In this document: one piece after another, positions 1-8,512 of the stretch
Layout of the letters: the number at the start of each line of letters is the position of its first letter
Numbering within the stretch: position 1 is the first letter of the stretch
Assembly: GCA_934444895.1 (NCBI GenBank)
Contig: CAKSDA010000002.1
Span: forward strand, 1 to 43,492
Direction of reading: 5' to 3'
Length of the DNA stretch: 43,492 nucleotides
Source: an uncultured Eubacteriales bacterium
GTDB lineage: Bacteria; Bacillota; Clostridia; Oscillospirales; Acutalibacteraceae
Made by a program: the position numbers and the translations under genes
Notes under the pieces: model-generated
Seen by the model: the letters and a program-made list of their open reading frames with translations, nothing else
Databases searched by the model: none
Told to the model about the DNA's origin: nothing

Positions 1-42
1 TACGAAACAAAATTTTGAATAATACATTGCCTTAAAACTTGA

Positions 43-82
43 AAAAAGTGCTCTGACATTTTTTACTGCCAGAGCACTTTTT
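43..82 (-). terminator. Terminator downstream of ftsH
   Basis: A 13-bp perfect stem (AAAAAGTGCTCTG and its complement) encloses a 14-nt loop. On the minus strand the stem is followed by a T run. It sits about 40 nt past the ftsH stop and probably ends the rplI-dnaB-tilS-hpt-ftsH transcript. The A/T-flanked stem could also act on the other strand. Confidence 0.85.
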
Positions 83-119
83 AAATATTAATTTTTAAAA
101 ACTCAGATTTTTTAAAAAA

Positions 120-1997
120 TTAGGATTCTGTGGTCTCGTTTGTTTCTGCGGCTTCATTTTGCATGATTTTTTTGAAATCATCACCGCTTATTTTTTCGTT
201 TCTGTAAAGCTCCTGAGCCACTAAATGCAACTTCGAGATGTTTTCTTTAAGAATATCAATGGCACGCCTGTACTGGGTAGTAATGATATTTGTAATCTCC
301 TGATCAATTTCCGCAGCAATCTCCTGCGAATAGTTCGGAGTTGAAGAAAAGTCTCTTCCTAAAAATACCTCGTTATTGTCAGAACCATAGGTAACCGGTC
401 CTAGTCTCTCGCTCATTCCGTATTTTGTCACCATTTTTCTGGCAATTTCCGTAGCTCTTTCCATATCATTGGAAGCACCTGTGCAAATATCATCCTGAGT
501 GATTTCCTCAGCTGCACGACCGCCAAGTAATGAACATATATCTTCAATAAGATATTTTTTGGAAATGTGACCTTTTTCTTCAGTCGGAATATACATAGTA
601 TATCCGGCTGCAAGACCACGGGGAATTATTGAAATTTCATGAACCGGATCCTGGGTATCAAGGTTGTAGGATACAATTGCATGGCCCGCCTCGTGGTACG
701 AGGTTATAACCTTATCCTTTTCACTCATAACATGTGAACGCTTTTCGGTTCCCATTACAACCTTAATTGTTGCCTCTTCAATATTCTTTTGGGTAATTGC
801 CTTTTGATCATTTCTGACAGCCAACAACGCGGCTTCATTCAAAAGATTTTCAAGATCAGCACCTGTAAATCCCGCAGTGGATTGAGCAATTGTTTTAAGA
901 CTTACATCAGGTCCAAGCGGCTTTCCTCTTGAATGAACCTTGAGTATTTCCTCTCTTCCCTTAACATCAGGATAATTTACTGTGATTTGTCTGTCAAAAC
1001 GGCCGGGACGAAGTAAAGCTTTATCCAAAACATCAGGACGGTTAGTTGCCGCCATAACAATAATTCCGCTATTGGCATTAAAACCATCCATTTCAACCAA
1101 AAGCTGGTTAAGGGTCTGTTCTCTTTCATCATGTCCGCCGCCCAGTCCTGCGCCTCTTTGGCGGCCGACTGCGTCAATTTCATCAATAAATATAATAGAC
1201 GGCGCGGTCTTTTTGGCCTGTTCAAATAAATCTCTAACGCGCGACGCTCCAACGCCGACAAACATTTCAACAAAGTCCGAACCGGAAATTGAATAGAACG
1301 GAACGCCTGCCTCGCCTGCAACGGCACGGGCTAATAGTGTTTTACCGGTTCCGGGAGGACCAACTAGTAAAACTCCCTTTGGAATTCTGGCGCCGAGTTC
1401 ATTGAATTTTGAGGGTGCCTTAAGAAAATCAACAAGCTCGCTCATCTCATCCTTTTCTTCATCAGCGCCGGCAACATCCGCAAAGGTTGTCTTTTTTGCG
1501 GCGTCAGACCGCTTGAATTTTGCCTTTCCAAAGGAAATCGCCTTATCTGAGCCCATTGTTTGTCCCATTTTCTTAATCAAAACTACAGCGCAAACAACGC
1601 ACGCAACGGTCAATATAAGAGTAGGCAACATGCTTGTGAGCCACGAAGCCTGATTTCCCCTTTTATAGTCCACTTTAATAAATTTGGCGTTTTTGGGGTC
1701 GTTACCGCATTCGTTATTGTTTTTCATTACAAAATCGTTTACATCTTTATAAAAAATGCTTGGATCCGCAACAACATAACGGTATGTCATTCCGCCGTTT
1801 CTAAGAGTATATTTAAGCTCTCCGGAATACAGGTTTAAATTATATTCCGAAACTTTATTATTCAGTACCAAACTTACAACCTCATAGTATTTTGATTCGG
1901 TTGTTTTTTTAGTTTGATTTAAAAGAAAATAAGAACCAAAAAATATCATCAGCGGTACTGTTATATAAATCAAAACATTTTTCAGGTTTCTGTTCAA
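120..1997 (-). CDS. ftsH: ATP-dependent zinc metalloprotease FtsH
   Basis: Membrane-anchored AAA+ protease that extracts and degrades misfolded or short-lived membrane and cytosolic proteins as a hexamer. The 625 residues show an N-terminal membrane segment (about 8-27), an extracytoplasmic domain, a second membrane segment (about 122-141), Walker A GPPGTGKT (213-220), Walker B IIFIDEID (268-275), the second region of homology with the arginine finger (about 312-336) and the zinc site HEAGH (435-439). Length and order are normal for the family. The start is a TTG at 1997, with a GGGAAGTG site just upstream, and it gives the expected short cytoplasmic N-terminus. It is the last gene of the tilS-hpt-ftsH cluster that is widespread in Firmicutes. 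Confidence 0.97.
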   Translation of the reverse strand: MNRNLKNVLIYITVPLMIFFGSYFLLNQTKKTTESKYYEVVSLVLNNKVSEYNLNLYSGELKYTLRNGGMTYRYVVADPSIFYKDVNDFVMKNNNECGNDPKNAKFIKVDYKRGNQASWLTSMLPTLILTVACVVCAVVLIKKMGQTMGSDKAISFGKAKFKRSDAAKKTTFADVAGADEEKDEMSELVDFLKAPSKFNELGARIPKGVLLVGPPGTGKTLLARAVAGEAGVPFYSISGSDFVEMFVGVGASRVRDLFEQAKKTAPSIIFIDEIDAVGRQRGAGLGGGHDEREQTLNQLLVEMDGFNANSGIIVMAATNRPDVLDKALLRPGRFDRQITVNYPDVKGREEILKVHSRGKPLGPDVSLKTIAQSTAGFTGADLENLLNEAALLAVRNDQKAITQKNIEEATIKVVMGTEKRSHVMSEKDKVITSYHEAGHAIVSYNLDTQDPVHEISIIPRGLAAGYTMYIPTEEKGHISKKYLIEDICSLLGGRAAEEITQDDICTGASNDMERATEIARKMVTKYGMSERLGPVTYGSDNNEVFLGRDFSSTPNYSQEIAAEIDQEITNIITTQYRRAIDILKENISKLHLVAQELYRNEKISGDDFKKIMQNEAAETNETTES

Positions 1998-2029
1998 AAT
2001 TTCACTTCCCAGTTATTATTTTTTATAGT

Positions 2030-2578
2030 TCAGGACTTATATAATTCGGGTTTAAGAATACCCACATAAGGTAGGTTTCTGTAATTCTCCGAAAAATCCA
2101 ATCCGTATCCTACAATAAACTCATCCGGAATTATTGCTCCTACATAATCCGGCACAAGATTTTTAACCACTCTGCGATCCGGTTTATCGAAAAATGTGCA
2201 TATTTTAAGTGATTTTGGATTTCTCAAAAGCAACAATTCTCTAAGATGCGCAAGGGTATTTCCGCTGTCTAAAATATCCTCAATAACAAGAACATCATAT
2301 CCTGCAATATCGGTGGTAAGATCTTTCAGAAGCCTTACAACACCACTTGACCTTGTGGAATTGCCGTATGACGACAGAGCCATAAAATCGATTTTACAGG
2401 GTATGTTAATTTGCCTCATTAAATCTGCCATAAAAACTACCGATCCCTTTAAAATTCCAACCAGAAGCAAATTTTTATCCTTATAGTCATCGGTAATCTT
2501 TTTGCCGAGTTTTACAATTATTTTTTCAATATCCTCTTTTGAAAAAAGTATTCTTTCAATATCTTTTTCAAGTGCCAT
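2030..2578 (-). CDS. hpt: Hypoxanthine phosphoribosyltransferase
   Basis: Purine salvage enzyme that transfers phosphoribose from PRPP to hypoxanthine or guanine in the cytosol. It has 182 residues, typical for the family. The PRPP-binding loop is visible as VLVIEDILDSGNT in the middle, and the C-terminal part has the usual VPDYVGAIIPDEFIVGYGLD region that contacts the purine. I start at the ATG at 2578 (protein MALEKDIERI), because a GGGAG site lies 8 nt upstream. The upstream in-frame TTG at 2596 lies next to that site and is unlikely. The gene lies between tilS and ftsH, with a 23-nt gap to the tilS stop. Confidence 0.95.
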   Translation of the reverse strand: MALEKDIERILFSKEDIEKIIVKLGKKITDDYKDKNLLLVGILKGSVVFMADLMRQINIPCKIDFMALSSYGNSTRSSGVVRLLKDLTTDIAGYDVLVIEDILDSGNTLAHLRELLLLRNPKSLKICTFFDKPDRRVVKNLVPDYVGAIIPDEFIVGYGLDFSENYRNLPYVGILKPELYKS

Positions 2579-2601
2579 GTTTTTATCTCCCAACAAAATT
2601 T

Positions 2602-3921
2602 TTAATTGTTTTCTTCGGATTTATTTCTGCTTGCATTAACATAAAAAATTAAAACATTTTTTGTTTTTGAATCAACCGCAACCCTTTCGTCGGTACCGAT
2701 TTCATATGCCCAGATTACGCCTTTATCATCGGCAGCAACAGGCATTTTTTCTCTTAAAGAAAGCTCAATACCTAATTCCGACTGCAATTTACGCAGTTTT
2801 TTTGTAATTCCTCTGCCCACCGGTTTTATAGAGTCATTACTGTTTCTGGTTCTTACATTAAGCTTGCCAACTATTTTATCATAATCAACGGCATTTTTTA
2901 ATAACAAATTGTTAATTTTTGCGGACGAATAAAAATTTTTTACCGGCATGATTTGTGTTTCAACCGAAAAACTTGTATCATTTATCTTTTTAATTGTAAG
3001 AACACCGCTTTTTACCTGAGCAAAATATCCGTTTTTCAGCTGCCTTCTGCCAGAACCTAATAAAATAATTTTTTCTATTTCTTCGGTGTGTTTTTTATCA
3101 GGAGAAAAACCGACTGTGTCACTGCAAAAGTTTTTGATAACTCTGGACAAAATTGCATTATTAAGGTTTTTTAAAGATGAAATCTGAAGTTTATCCCCTT
3201 TAACCGAACTATCATAGCATTTTTTTGCGGTATCTTCCAAAAAATCGTTATCGCTTTTTAGTATTTGAAAATTTCTAAGAGATACATCACATATTGACGG
3301 AGAAATACTTTTAATTTCGGGAATTATTTTATGCCTGATTTTATTTCTCAGATAATCATCTTCAAAGTTGCTGCTGTCGGTTACATAATCTAAATTGTTT
3401 TCTTTAATATATCTTAAAATATCATTTTTTGAAAAAGCCAGAAGCGGCCTTATAAATCTTCCCCTTATTTTTGGTATTCCGCAAAGTCCTTTAAGGCCCG
3501 TGCCTCTTATAAAATTGATTAAAAATGTTTCAAGCGAATCATCTGCATTATGCGCCGTTGCAATAAAATCACAGTCAATTTTTTCAAATGAATCGTATCT
3601 GAGCCTTCTTGCGGCTTCTTCAATACTTTCGCCTTTTTTCTTTAGACCCTCAACATCAATATTAAAAATTTTTATGGGAATACCCATGTTACTGCAAAGG
3701 CTTACGCAGAATTCTTCATCCCGCTTTGATTCTACACCCCTTAGGTTATGATTGACATGAACGGCACAAAGATGAAACCTTACTGAATTTTTAATTACCG
3801 AAAAAGCATGCAGAAGGCAGACGGAATCCATGCCGCCGGATAAAGCGACGCAGATGCGTTTATCTTCAATTTGTGCAATCTCCGATATTGTTTTTAAAAA
3901 CTCTTTCTCAGTTATCTTCAT
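2602..3921 (-). CDS. tilS: tRNA(Ile)-lysidine synthase TilS
   Basis: Modifies C34 of the CAU-anticodon tRNA(Ile) to lysidine, changing codon recognition from AUG to AUA; essential in most bacteria. The ATP-pyrophosphatase (PP-loop) motif ALSGGMDSV lies near the N-terminus, followed by the N-type ATPase fold (TAHNADDSLETFL; GLCGIPKIRGRFIRPLL) and a C-terminal substrate-binding region ending near VWAYEIGTDERVAV. With the start at the ATG at 3921 the protein has 439 residues, a normal length. AGAAAGG lies just upstream, and the start overlaps the last 14 nt of dnaB, which suggests translational coupling. A longer frame to 3993 runs into dnaB and lacks homology-like sequence, so I reject that start. 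Confidence 0.94.
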   Translation of the reverse strand: MKITEKEFLKTISEIAQIEDKRICVALSGGMDSVCLLHAFSVIKNSVRFHLCAVHVNHNLRGVESKRDEEFCVSLCSNMGIPIKIFNIDVEGLKKKGESIEEAARRLRYDSFEKIDCDFIATAHNADDSLETFLINFIRGTGLKGLCGIPKIRGRFIRPLLAFSKNDILRYIKENNLDYVTDSSNFEDDYLRNKIRHKIIPEIKSISPSICDVSLRNFQILKSDNDFLEDTAKKCYDSSVKGDKLQISSLKNLNNAILSRVIKNFCSDTVGFSPDKKHTEEIEKIILLGSGRRQLKNGYFAQVKSGVLTIKKINDTSFSVETQIMPVKNFYSSAKINNLLLKNAVDYDKIVGKLNVRTRNSNDSIKPVGRGITKKLRKLQSELGIELSLREKMPVAADDKGVIWAYEIGTDERVAVDSKTKNVLIFYVNASRNKSEENN

Positions 3922-5290
3922 AATACCTTTCTGTTGCGGTAAAACGGGTAAACTGACCATCCCAATGCAGCGGTACGGTCTTTGTTTCACCATGTCTGTT
4001 TTTTGCTACAATACATTCAGCTTCGCCCGGATCGCTTACATTTTCAGGATCGTCCTTTTCAGCATCATAATAATTCTCTCTGTAAATGAAAAGAACTATA
4101 TCCGCATCCTGTTCGATTGAGCCGGATTCACGAAGATCTGACAACTGCGGCTTATGGGATTTTCCCTTGACTTCGGTACCACGGCTGAGCTGGGCGCATA
4201 CCAAAACAGGAACCATTAGTTCTTTTGCCATTATTTTTAAGTTTCTGGTAATGTCCGAAACTTCCTGAACGCGGTTTTCCTTTGAGGTTGAGGACCTCAT
4301 AAGTCCCAAATAGTCAACAACAACAAGGTCAACCTTTTTCATACGCCTTAACTTAGCTTTCATTTCCGGAACCGTTATACTTGACGTTTCATCTAAAAAC
4401 AGCTCAGCGTTTGAAAGTTGCTCCGAAGCCTGAGCCAGTCTTGCCCATTCATCATCTGTCATAAGTGAAGAATCTCTTAAATGGCTGCTTTCAATAGCAG
4501 CCTCATTTGAAAGCAATCGCTGTGCCAGCTGATCTCTGGTCATTTCCAAAGAGAAAAAACAAACGGTCTTTTTTTCGGTAACAGCGACATGACGCGCAAT
4601 GTTTAACGCAAATGAAGTTTTTCCCATACCGGGACGCGCGCCGAGTATTATAAGATCGGACTTATTAAGGCCGGTTAAAACCCGGTCCAGTTCGCCGATA
4701 CCGCACGGAATGCCTATATAATCATTTCGCGTTGCGGGATCCGCAACCTTTGTAAGTCTGTCGTATGTTTCGTTTTGAATGACTGATTTAATATGTACAA
4801 GATCGGTATTATCTCTGCCCTGCCTGATTTCAAATATTCGTTGCTCGGCAGAGTCAAGCAAAATACTGGCGTCGGCAATGTTGTCGTTTACATCTTTTAT
4901 TATATTTTGCGCCGCTTTTAAAAGTGATCTGGCAAAAAAGCGTTCTTTAATAATAGCAATGTAATTATCTAAATTTGCCGTTGAAGGAACACTCTGAACA
5001 AGTTGGGTAAGATAACTCTTTCCGCCGGCATCATCATAAACTCCTCTGGACTTGAGATTTTCCAAAAGAGTAATAAAATCTATCGGCATATTTTTCTCAT
5101 ACATTTCAGTAAGAGTTAAATAAATTTCCTTATGCTGAGGAATATAAAAATATTCCGGTTTCAGCATTGTTGCGGCATGGTTAAGCGATTTTGGATCAAT
5201 AATAATTGAGCCGATTACAGACTGTTCAGCCTCAACCGAAAATGGTTGCCTTCCGTCTGAAAGCACATCAAAATTATTGTTTTCTTCCAT
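3908..5290 (-). CDS. dnaB: Replicative DNA helicase DnaB (DnaC in Bacillus naming)
   Basis: Hexameric 5'-3' helicase that unwinds DNA at the replication fork and recruits primase. The 460 residues show the N-terminal helical domain (SVEAEQSVIGSIIIDP), a linker and the RecA-like domain with Walker A GARPGMGKTS, Walker B region VDLVVVDYLGLM, and the C-terminal motif AKNRHGETKTVPLHW. No intein is present. The ATG at 5290 has AAAGGA upstream and lies 4 nt after the rplI stop. The order rplI-dnaB is conserved across Firmicutes. The 3' end overlaps tilS. Confidence 0.97.
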   Translation of the reverse strand: MEENNNFDVLSDGRQPFSVEAEQSVIGSIIIDPKSLNHAATMLKPEYFYIPQHKEIYLTLTEMYEKNMPIDFITLLENLKSRGVYDDAGGKSYLTQLVQSVPSTANLDNYIAIIKERFFARSLLKAAQNIIKDVNDNIADASILLDSAEQRIFEIRQGRDNTDLVHIKSVIQNETYDRLTKVADPATRNDYIGIPCGIGELDRVLTGLNKSDLIILGARPGMGKTSFALNIARHVAVTEKKTVCFFSLEMTRDQLAQRLLSNEAAIESSHLRDSSLMTDDEWARLAQASEQLSNAELFLDETSSITVPEMKAKLRRMKKVDLVVVDYLGLMRSSTSKENRVQEVSDITRNLKIMAKELMVPVLVCAQLSRGTEVKGKSHKPQLSDLRESGSIEQDADIVLFIYRENYYDAEKDDPENVSDPGEAECIVAKNRHGETKTVPLHWDGQFTRFTATERYYEDN

Positions 5291-5294
5291 AAAC

Positions 5295-5735
5295 TTATTC
5301 CTTTACAATAACATTTACTTCAGCGGAAATACCGCTGTAAAGTTTTATTTCTGCTGTATATTCGCCGAATTGCTTTATATCTGCAACCTGCATTTTTCTT
5401 CGGTCTATCTCTACACCGAATTTTTTCTTAATTTCAGCTGCAATTTCTTTTCCGGTAACAGATCCGAATAATTTACCGGACTCCCCTGCTTTTGCGGTTA
5501 TTACAATATCCTTTTTATCTAACAGTTCCGCAGTTTTTTTAGCTGCCTTTTTTTCTTCTTCAATTTTGTAAGCCTTTGATTGCTCCCTGTTTTTCAGTTC
5601 GTTCATAGCCGTTGCGTTTGCTTCAACTGCAAGTTTTTTCGGAAAAAGATAATTTCTTGCATATCCGTCCGAAACATTGCAAAGCTCACCTTTTTTTCCA
5701 TGTCCTTTTACATCCTCAAGCAAAATACACTTCAT
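5295..5735 (-). CDS. rplI: Large ribosomal subunit protein bL9
   Basis: Structural protein of the 50S subunit that binds 23S rRNA near the L1 stalk and affects frame maintenance. It has 146 residues. The N-terminal domain shows the signature MKCILLEDVKGHGKKGELCNV followed by DGYARNYLFPKKLA. A long lysine/glutamate-rich helix (about 50-75) leads to the C-terminal domain that starts at KAGESGKLFGSVT. AGAAAGGA lies before the ATG. It is followed at once by dnaB. Confidence 0.97.
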   Translation of the reverse strand: MKCILLEDVKGHGKKGELCNVSDGYARNYLFPKKLAVEANATAMNELKNREQSKAYKIEEEKKAAKKTAELLDKKDIVITAKAGESGKLFGSVTGKEIAAEIKKKFGVEIDRRKMQVADIKQFGEYTAEIKLYSGISAEVNVIVKE

Positions 5736-5831
5736 TTATATCAATCCTTTCTTTGTTGTCCCATATGAAGCAATTTATATTTTTGTAGTAATATACCGGT
5801 AAAATTTTAAATAAAATTTCAATAATAAAAT

Positions 5832-7763
5832 TTATATTTCCATAATAATAGGTAAAATCATTGGACTGCGACGCGTTTTTTCATAAAGAAATTTTGATAC
5901 ACTGTCGCGGACCTTTCCTTTAATAGCGTTCCAATCATGCATACCGTTTACATAGCACTGTTCGATTGCGTTGCAGGCTGCCTCGGTAGCGTCTTCCATA
6001 AGCTTTTCCGATTCGCGTACATATACAAATCCCCTGGAAATAACATCAGGACCTGCCACAACCTCTTTGGTAACGCCGTCAAATGTCATAACAACTATAA
6101 TAATACCATCTTCGGCCAAATGCTTTCTGTCTCTTAAAACAATGCTGCCTACATCTCCGACTCCAAGTCCGTCAACAAGAACTCTGCCCGCCTGTACGGT
6201 TTCCGAAATACGCATTGAGTTTTTGCTAAGTTCAATGCTGTTACCGTTTGATGTAATTAAAATATTTTCCTTGGGTATACCCATCGACTTTGCAAGAGAA
6301 GCATGTTTATATAAATGCATTTGTTCGCCGTGAACCGGAATAAAGTATTTAGGATTAACAAGATTAAGCATAAGTTTAAGCTCTTCCTGGCAGGCATGGC
6401 CTGAAACATGAACATCATACATTTTTTCATAAACCACAACGGCACCCTGTTTAATAAGCTCATTAATAACCTTACCGACAAGTTTTTCATTTCCCGGAAT
6501 AGGATTTGCGGAAATGATTATCATATCTCCCGGAACAATACCAACATTTCTGTGATCGCCGAATGCCATACGGTGAAGCGCCGAAAGCGGTTCACCCTGA
6601 CTACCTGTCGTAATTATCACTATTTGCTCCGGCAAATACTTGTTAATGGCGTCAATATCGATCAAAACGCCGTTCGGCACATTAAGGTACCCCAGTTCCG
6701 ACGCAACTCCGACAACATTAAGCATGCTTCTGCCGGAAATTGCCACCTTTCTGCCACATTTTACCGCTTCGTCTATTATCTGCTGAATTCTGTGAATATT
6801 GGATGAGAAGGTTGCAACGATAATTCTTCTCTTTTCAGCTTTTTTAAAAAGGGTTGAAAAGGATTCTCCGACTTTTCTTTCGGAAGCCGTATATCCGGGC
6901 CTTTCAGCATTTGTGGAATCAGCCAAAAGTGCAAGTACGCCCTGTTTTCCAAGTTCGGCAAACCTTCCCAGATCGATTACATTATCATCGATGGGAGTGG
7001 TATCTATTTTAAAGTCTCCGGTATGCACAACAACACCTGCAGGAGATGTTATTGCAAGGCCTACTGCGTCCGGAATTGAATGATTTACATGAATAAGTTC
7101 AACTGAAAATTTTCCGAGTTTTATTGTATCTCCGGCATTAATAACATTGAGTTTTGCAGATGAAAGCAGTTTATGCTCTTTAAGCTTGCCTTCAATAAGA
7201 CCTAGAGTAAGTCTTGTTCCGTATATAGGAACATTAATCTGTTTTAAAAGATACGGTATAGCACCGATATGATCTTCATGCCCGTGGGTTACAACAAGAC
7301 CCTTGATTTTATCTTTGTTTTTTACAACATAGGTAAAATCCGGTATTACTATATCTACGCCCGGTGTTTCTTCGTCAGGAAACGACATTCCGCAATCTAC
7401 CAAAAACATATCGCCGTCATATGAATAAAGGGTAATATTTTTTCCGATTTCTCCAAGACCGCCAAGCGGAATGATATTCAAAGGTTTAGATTTTGAATAC
7501 TGCTTTTTGCCGGTTGTTTTTTTATGTGATTGTTTCTTCTTTTCAGACTGAGCGGAAGTATTTTTCTGAGCGGAAGTATTTTTACCGTTGGCTGAAGACA
7601 AATTTTTGCCCTTAGTATCCTTGCCATTTTTGCCTTTAACTTCTTTGTTAATTTTACCTTTGTCTCCGTTTGCGGTTCTGCCCTTAACGGCGCTTTTAGC
7701 GGAATTGCGGTTTTTGTTTCCGACCGATCCGCTTTTTGTTTTAAATTTTTGTTCATTTGACAT
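5832..7763 (-). CDS. rnjA: Ribonuclease J (RNase J1 type) with basic N-terminal extension
   Basis: Beta-CASP metallo-beta-lactamase ribonuclease with 5'-3' exo- and endonuclease activity, central to mRNA decay and rRNA 5' maturation. The 643 residues are about 90 more than the usual 550-560. Residues 1-93 are a low-complexity tail rich in Lys, Asn, Gly and Ser, including a direct duplication KNTSAQ-KNTSAQ (61-72). The catalytic core begins at PLNIIPLGGLGEIGKN. The zinc motif THGHEDHIG is at 159-167, and HTGDFKID and VSGHACQEEL follow further on. The start at 7763 has a strong GGAGG site. The tail may bind RNA or ribosomes; this is inference. Confidence 0.95.
   Translation of the reverse strand: MSNEQKFKTKSGSVGNKNRNSAKSAVKGRTANGDKGKINKEVKGKNGKDTKGKNLSSANGKNTSAQKNTSAQSEKKKQSHKKTTGKKQYSKSKPLNIIPLGGLGEIGKNITLYSYDGDMFLVDCGMSFPDEETPGVDIVIPDFTYVVKNKDKIKGLVVTHGHEDHIGAIPYLLKQINVPIYGTRLTLGLIEGKLKEHKLLSSAKLNVINAGDTIKLGKFSVELIHVNHSIPDAVGLAITSPAGVVVHTGDFKIDTTPIDDNVIDLGRFAELGKQGVLALLADSTNAERPGYTASERKVGESFSTLFKKAEKRRIIVATFSSNIHRIQQIIDEAVKCGRKVAISGRSMLNVVGVASELGYLNVPNGVLIDIDAINKYLPEQIVIITTGSQGEPLSALHRMAFGDHRNVGIVPGDMIIISANPIPGNEKLVGKVINELIKQGAVVVYEKMYDVHVSGHACQEELKLMLNLVNPKYFIPVHGEQMHLYKHASLAKSMGIPKENILITSNGNSIELSKNSMRISETVQAGRVLVDGLGVGDVGSIVLRDRKHLAEDGIIIVVMTFDGVTKEVVAGPDVISRGFVYVRESEKLMEDATEAACNAIEQCYVNGMHDWNAIKGKVRDSVSKFLYEKTRRSPMILPIIMEI
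7548..7583. repeat. Two perfect 18-bp tandem copies inside rnjA
   Basis: The unit ctgagcggaagtattttt occurs twice head to tail (7548-7565 and 7566-7583). It is in frame and encodes KNTSAQ twice in the N-terminal tail of RNase J. This looks like a recent slippage duplication in an unconstrained tail. Confidence 0.9.
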
Positions 7764-8175
7764 TAATTATTAACCTCCAAAAATTCGTGTTTCGCCGTTT
7801 AAAGTTGCAAAAGACTAAATGTGATCTTATATTTTCCGTTCATTAAGGTCACAACTAAAAAATTTGCCGTAAGCCGCATTTTTTAATAAAATAACAACAG
7901 TTAATGCTAAAAAATGTTCTGATTTTAAAAAACAAAACACCTGGAAATAATGCAACGCTTTTATACTGAATTACAAAAGATTTGCATTAAAATTTGCATT
8001 TTTAAAAACCAACGACTTTTAGATGGCGCAACACATATTAATATTAAAATTTCAAAAATTAAATCGGCAAACTGTTTTTCGGAGCTTACCGAGTATTTAC
8101 AATTAATTAATTTATAATTTATATAAATAGCATTGAAGATTTTACATATTTTGATTTAAATAAAACTCCTATAAT

Positions 8176-8204
8176 ATATTACCCTTAAATCCCCAACATG
8201 TCAA
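8176..8204 (-). promoter_or_regulatory. Candidate rnjA promoter
   Basis: On the minus strand a perfect -35 TTGACA (8204-8199) is followed after 17 nt by TAATAT (8181-8176). If used, it gives rnjA a leader of about 400 nt. The -10 is imperfect. Confidence 0.5.
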
Positions 8205-8367
8205 GGAAAACTATAATTTCGTATGTACTGCTTTTTGATTTTTATTTCTATCATCAAGCGGGCATTTTGCTGTTTTTTTAAAATAAAAGTCTAAAATCTT
8301 TAATTATAAATTTTCGGTTTACTAACTATTATATCCCAAACAAATAGTATTAATACCGAATATAGTA

Positions 8368-8404
8368 AAATCTGCCCAACGGTTAACAACCGTTGGGCAG
8401 ATTT
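8368..8404 (-). terminator. Long perfect hairpin downstream of pgm
   Basis: A 17-bp perfect stem (AAATCTGCCCAACGGTT and complement) has a 3-nt loop. On the minus strand it ends in ATTTT. It lies about 110 nt after the pgm stop. The T run is short, so termination is probable rather than certain. Confidence 0.65.
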
Positions 8405-8512
8405 ATAATTTAAAAATATAAGTATTTTAATTGTGCCGCAACCTAAACCCATAGGGGCAAGTATTAAGCGATTAACAGTAATAAATATTATCGGTAAAGT
8501 TTATTACTGTTT

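Larger units (their letters stand above)
7764..8512. other. Gene-free spacer and probable rnjA leader
   Basis: About 750 bp between rnjA and the phosphoglucomutase gene hold no convincing ORF. I see a 12-bp hairpin just after the pgm stop (8474-8511), a long perfect hairpin at 8368-8404, a sigma-A like promoter on the minus strand at 8176-8204 and then about 410 nt of very A+T-rich sequence to the rnjA start. That part has one weak hairpin flanked by A and T runs (7855-7887). No known riboswitch consensus was recognised. Confidence 0.6.
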
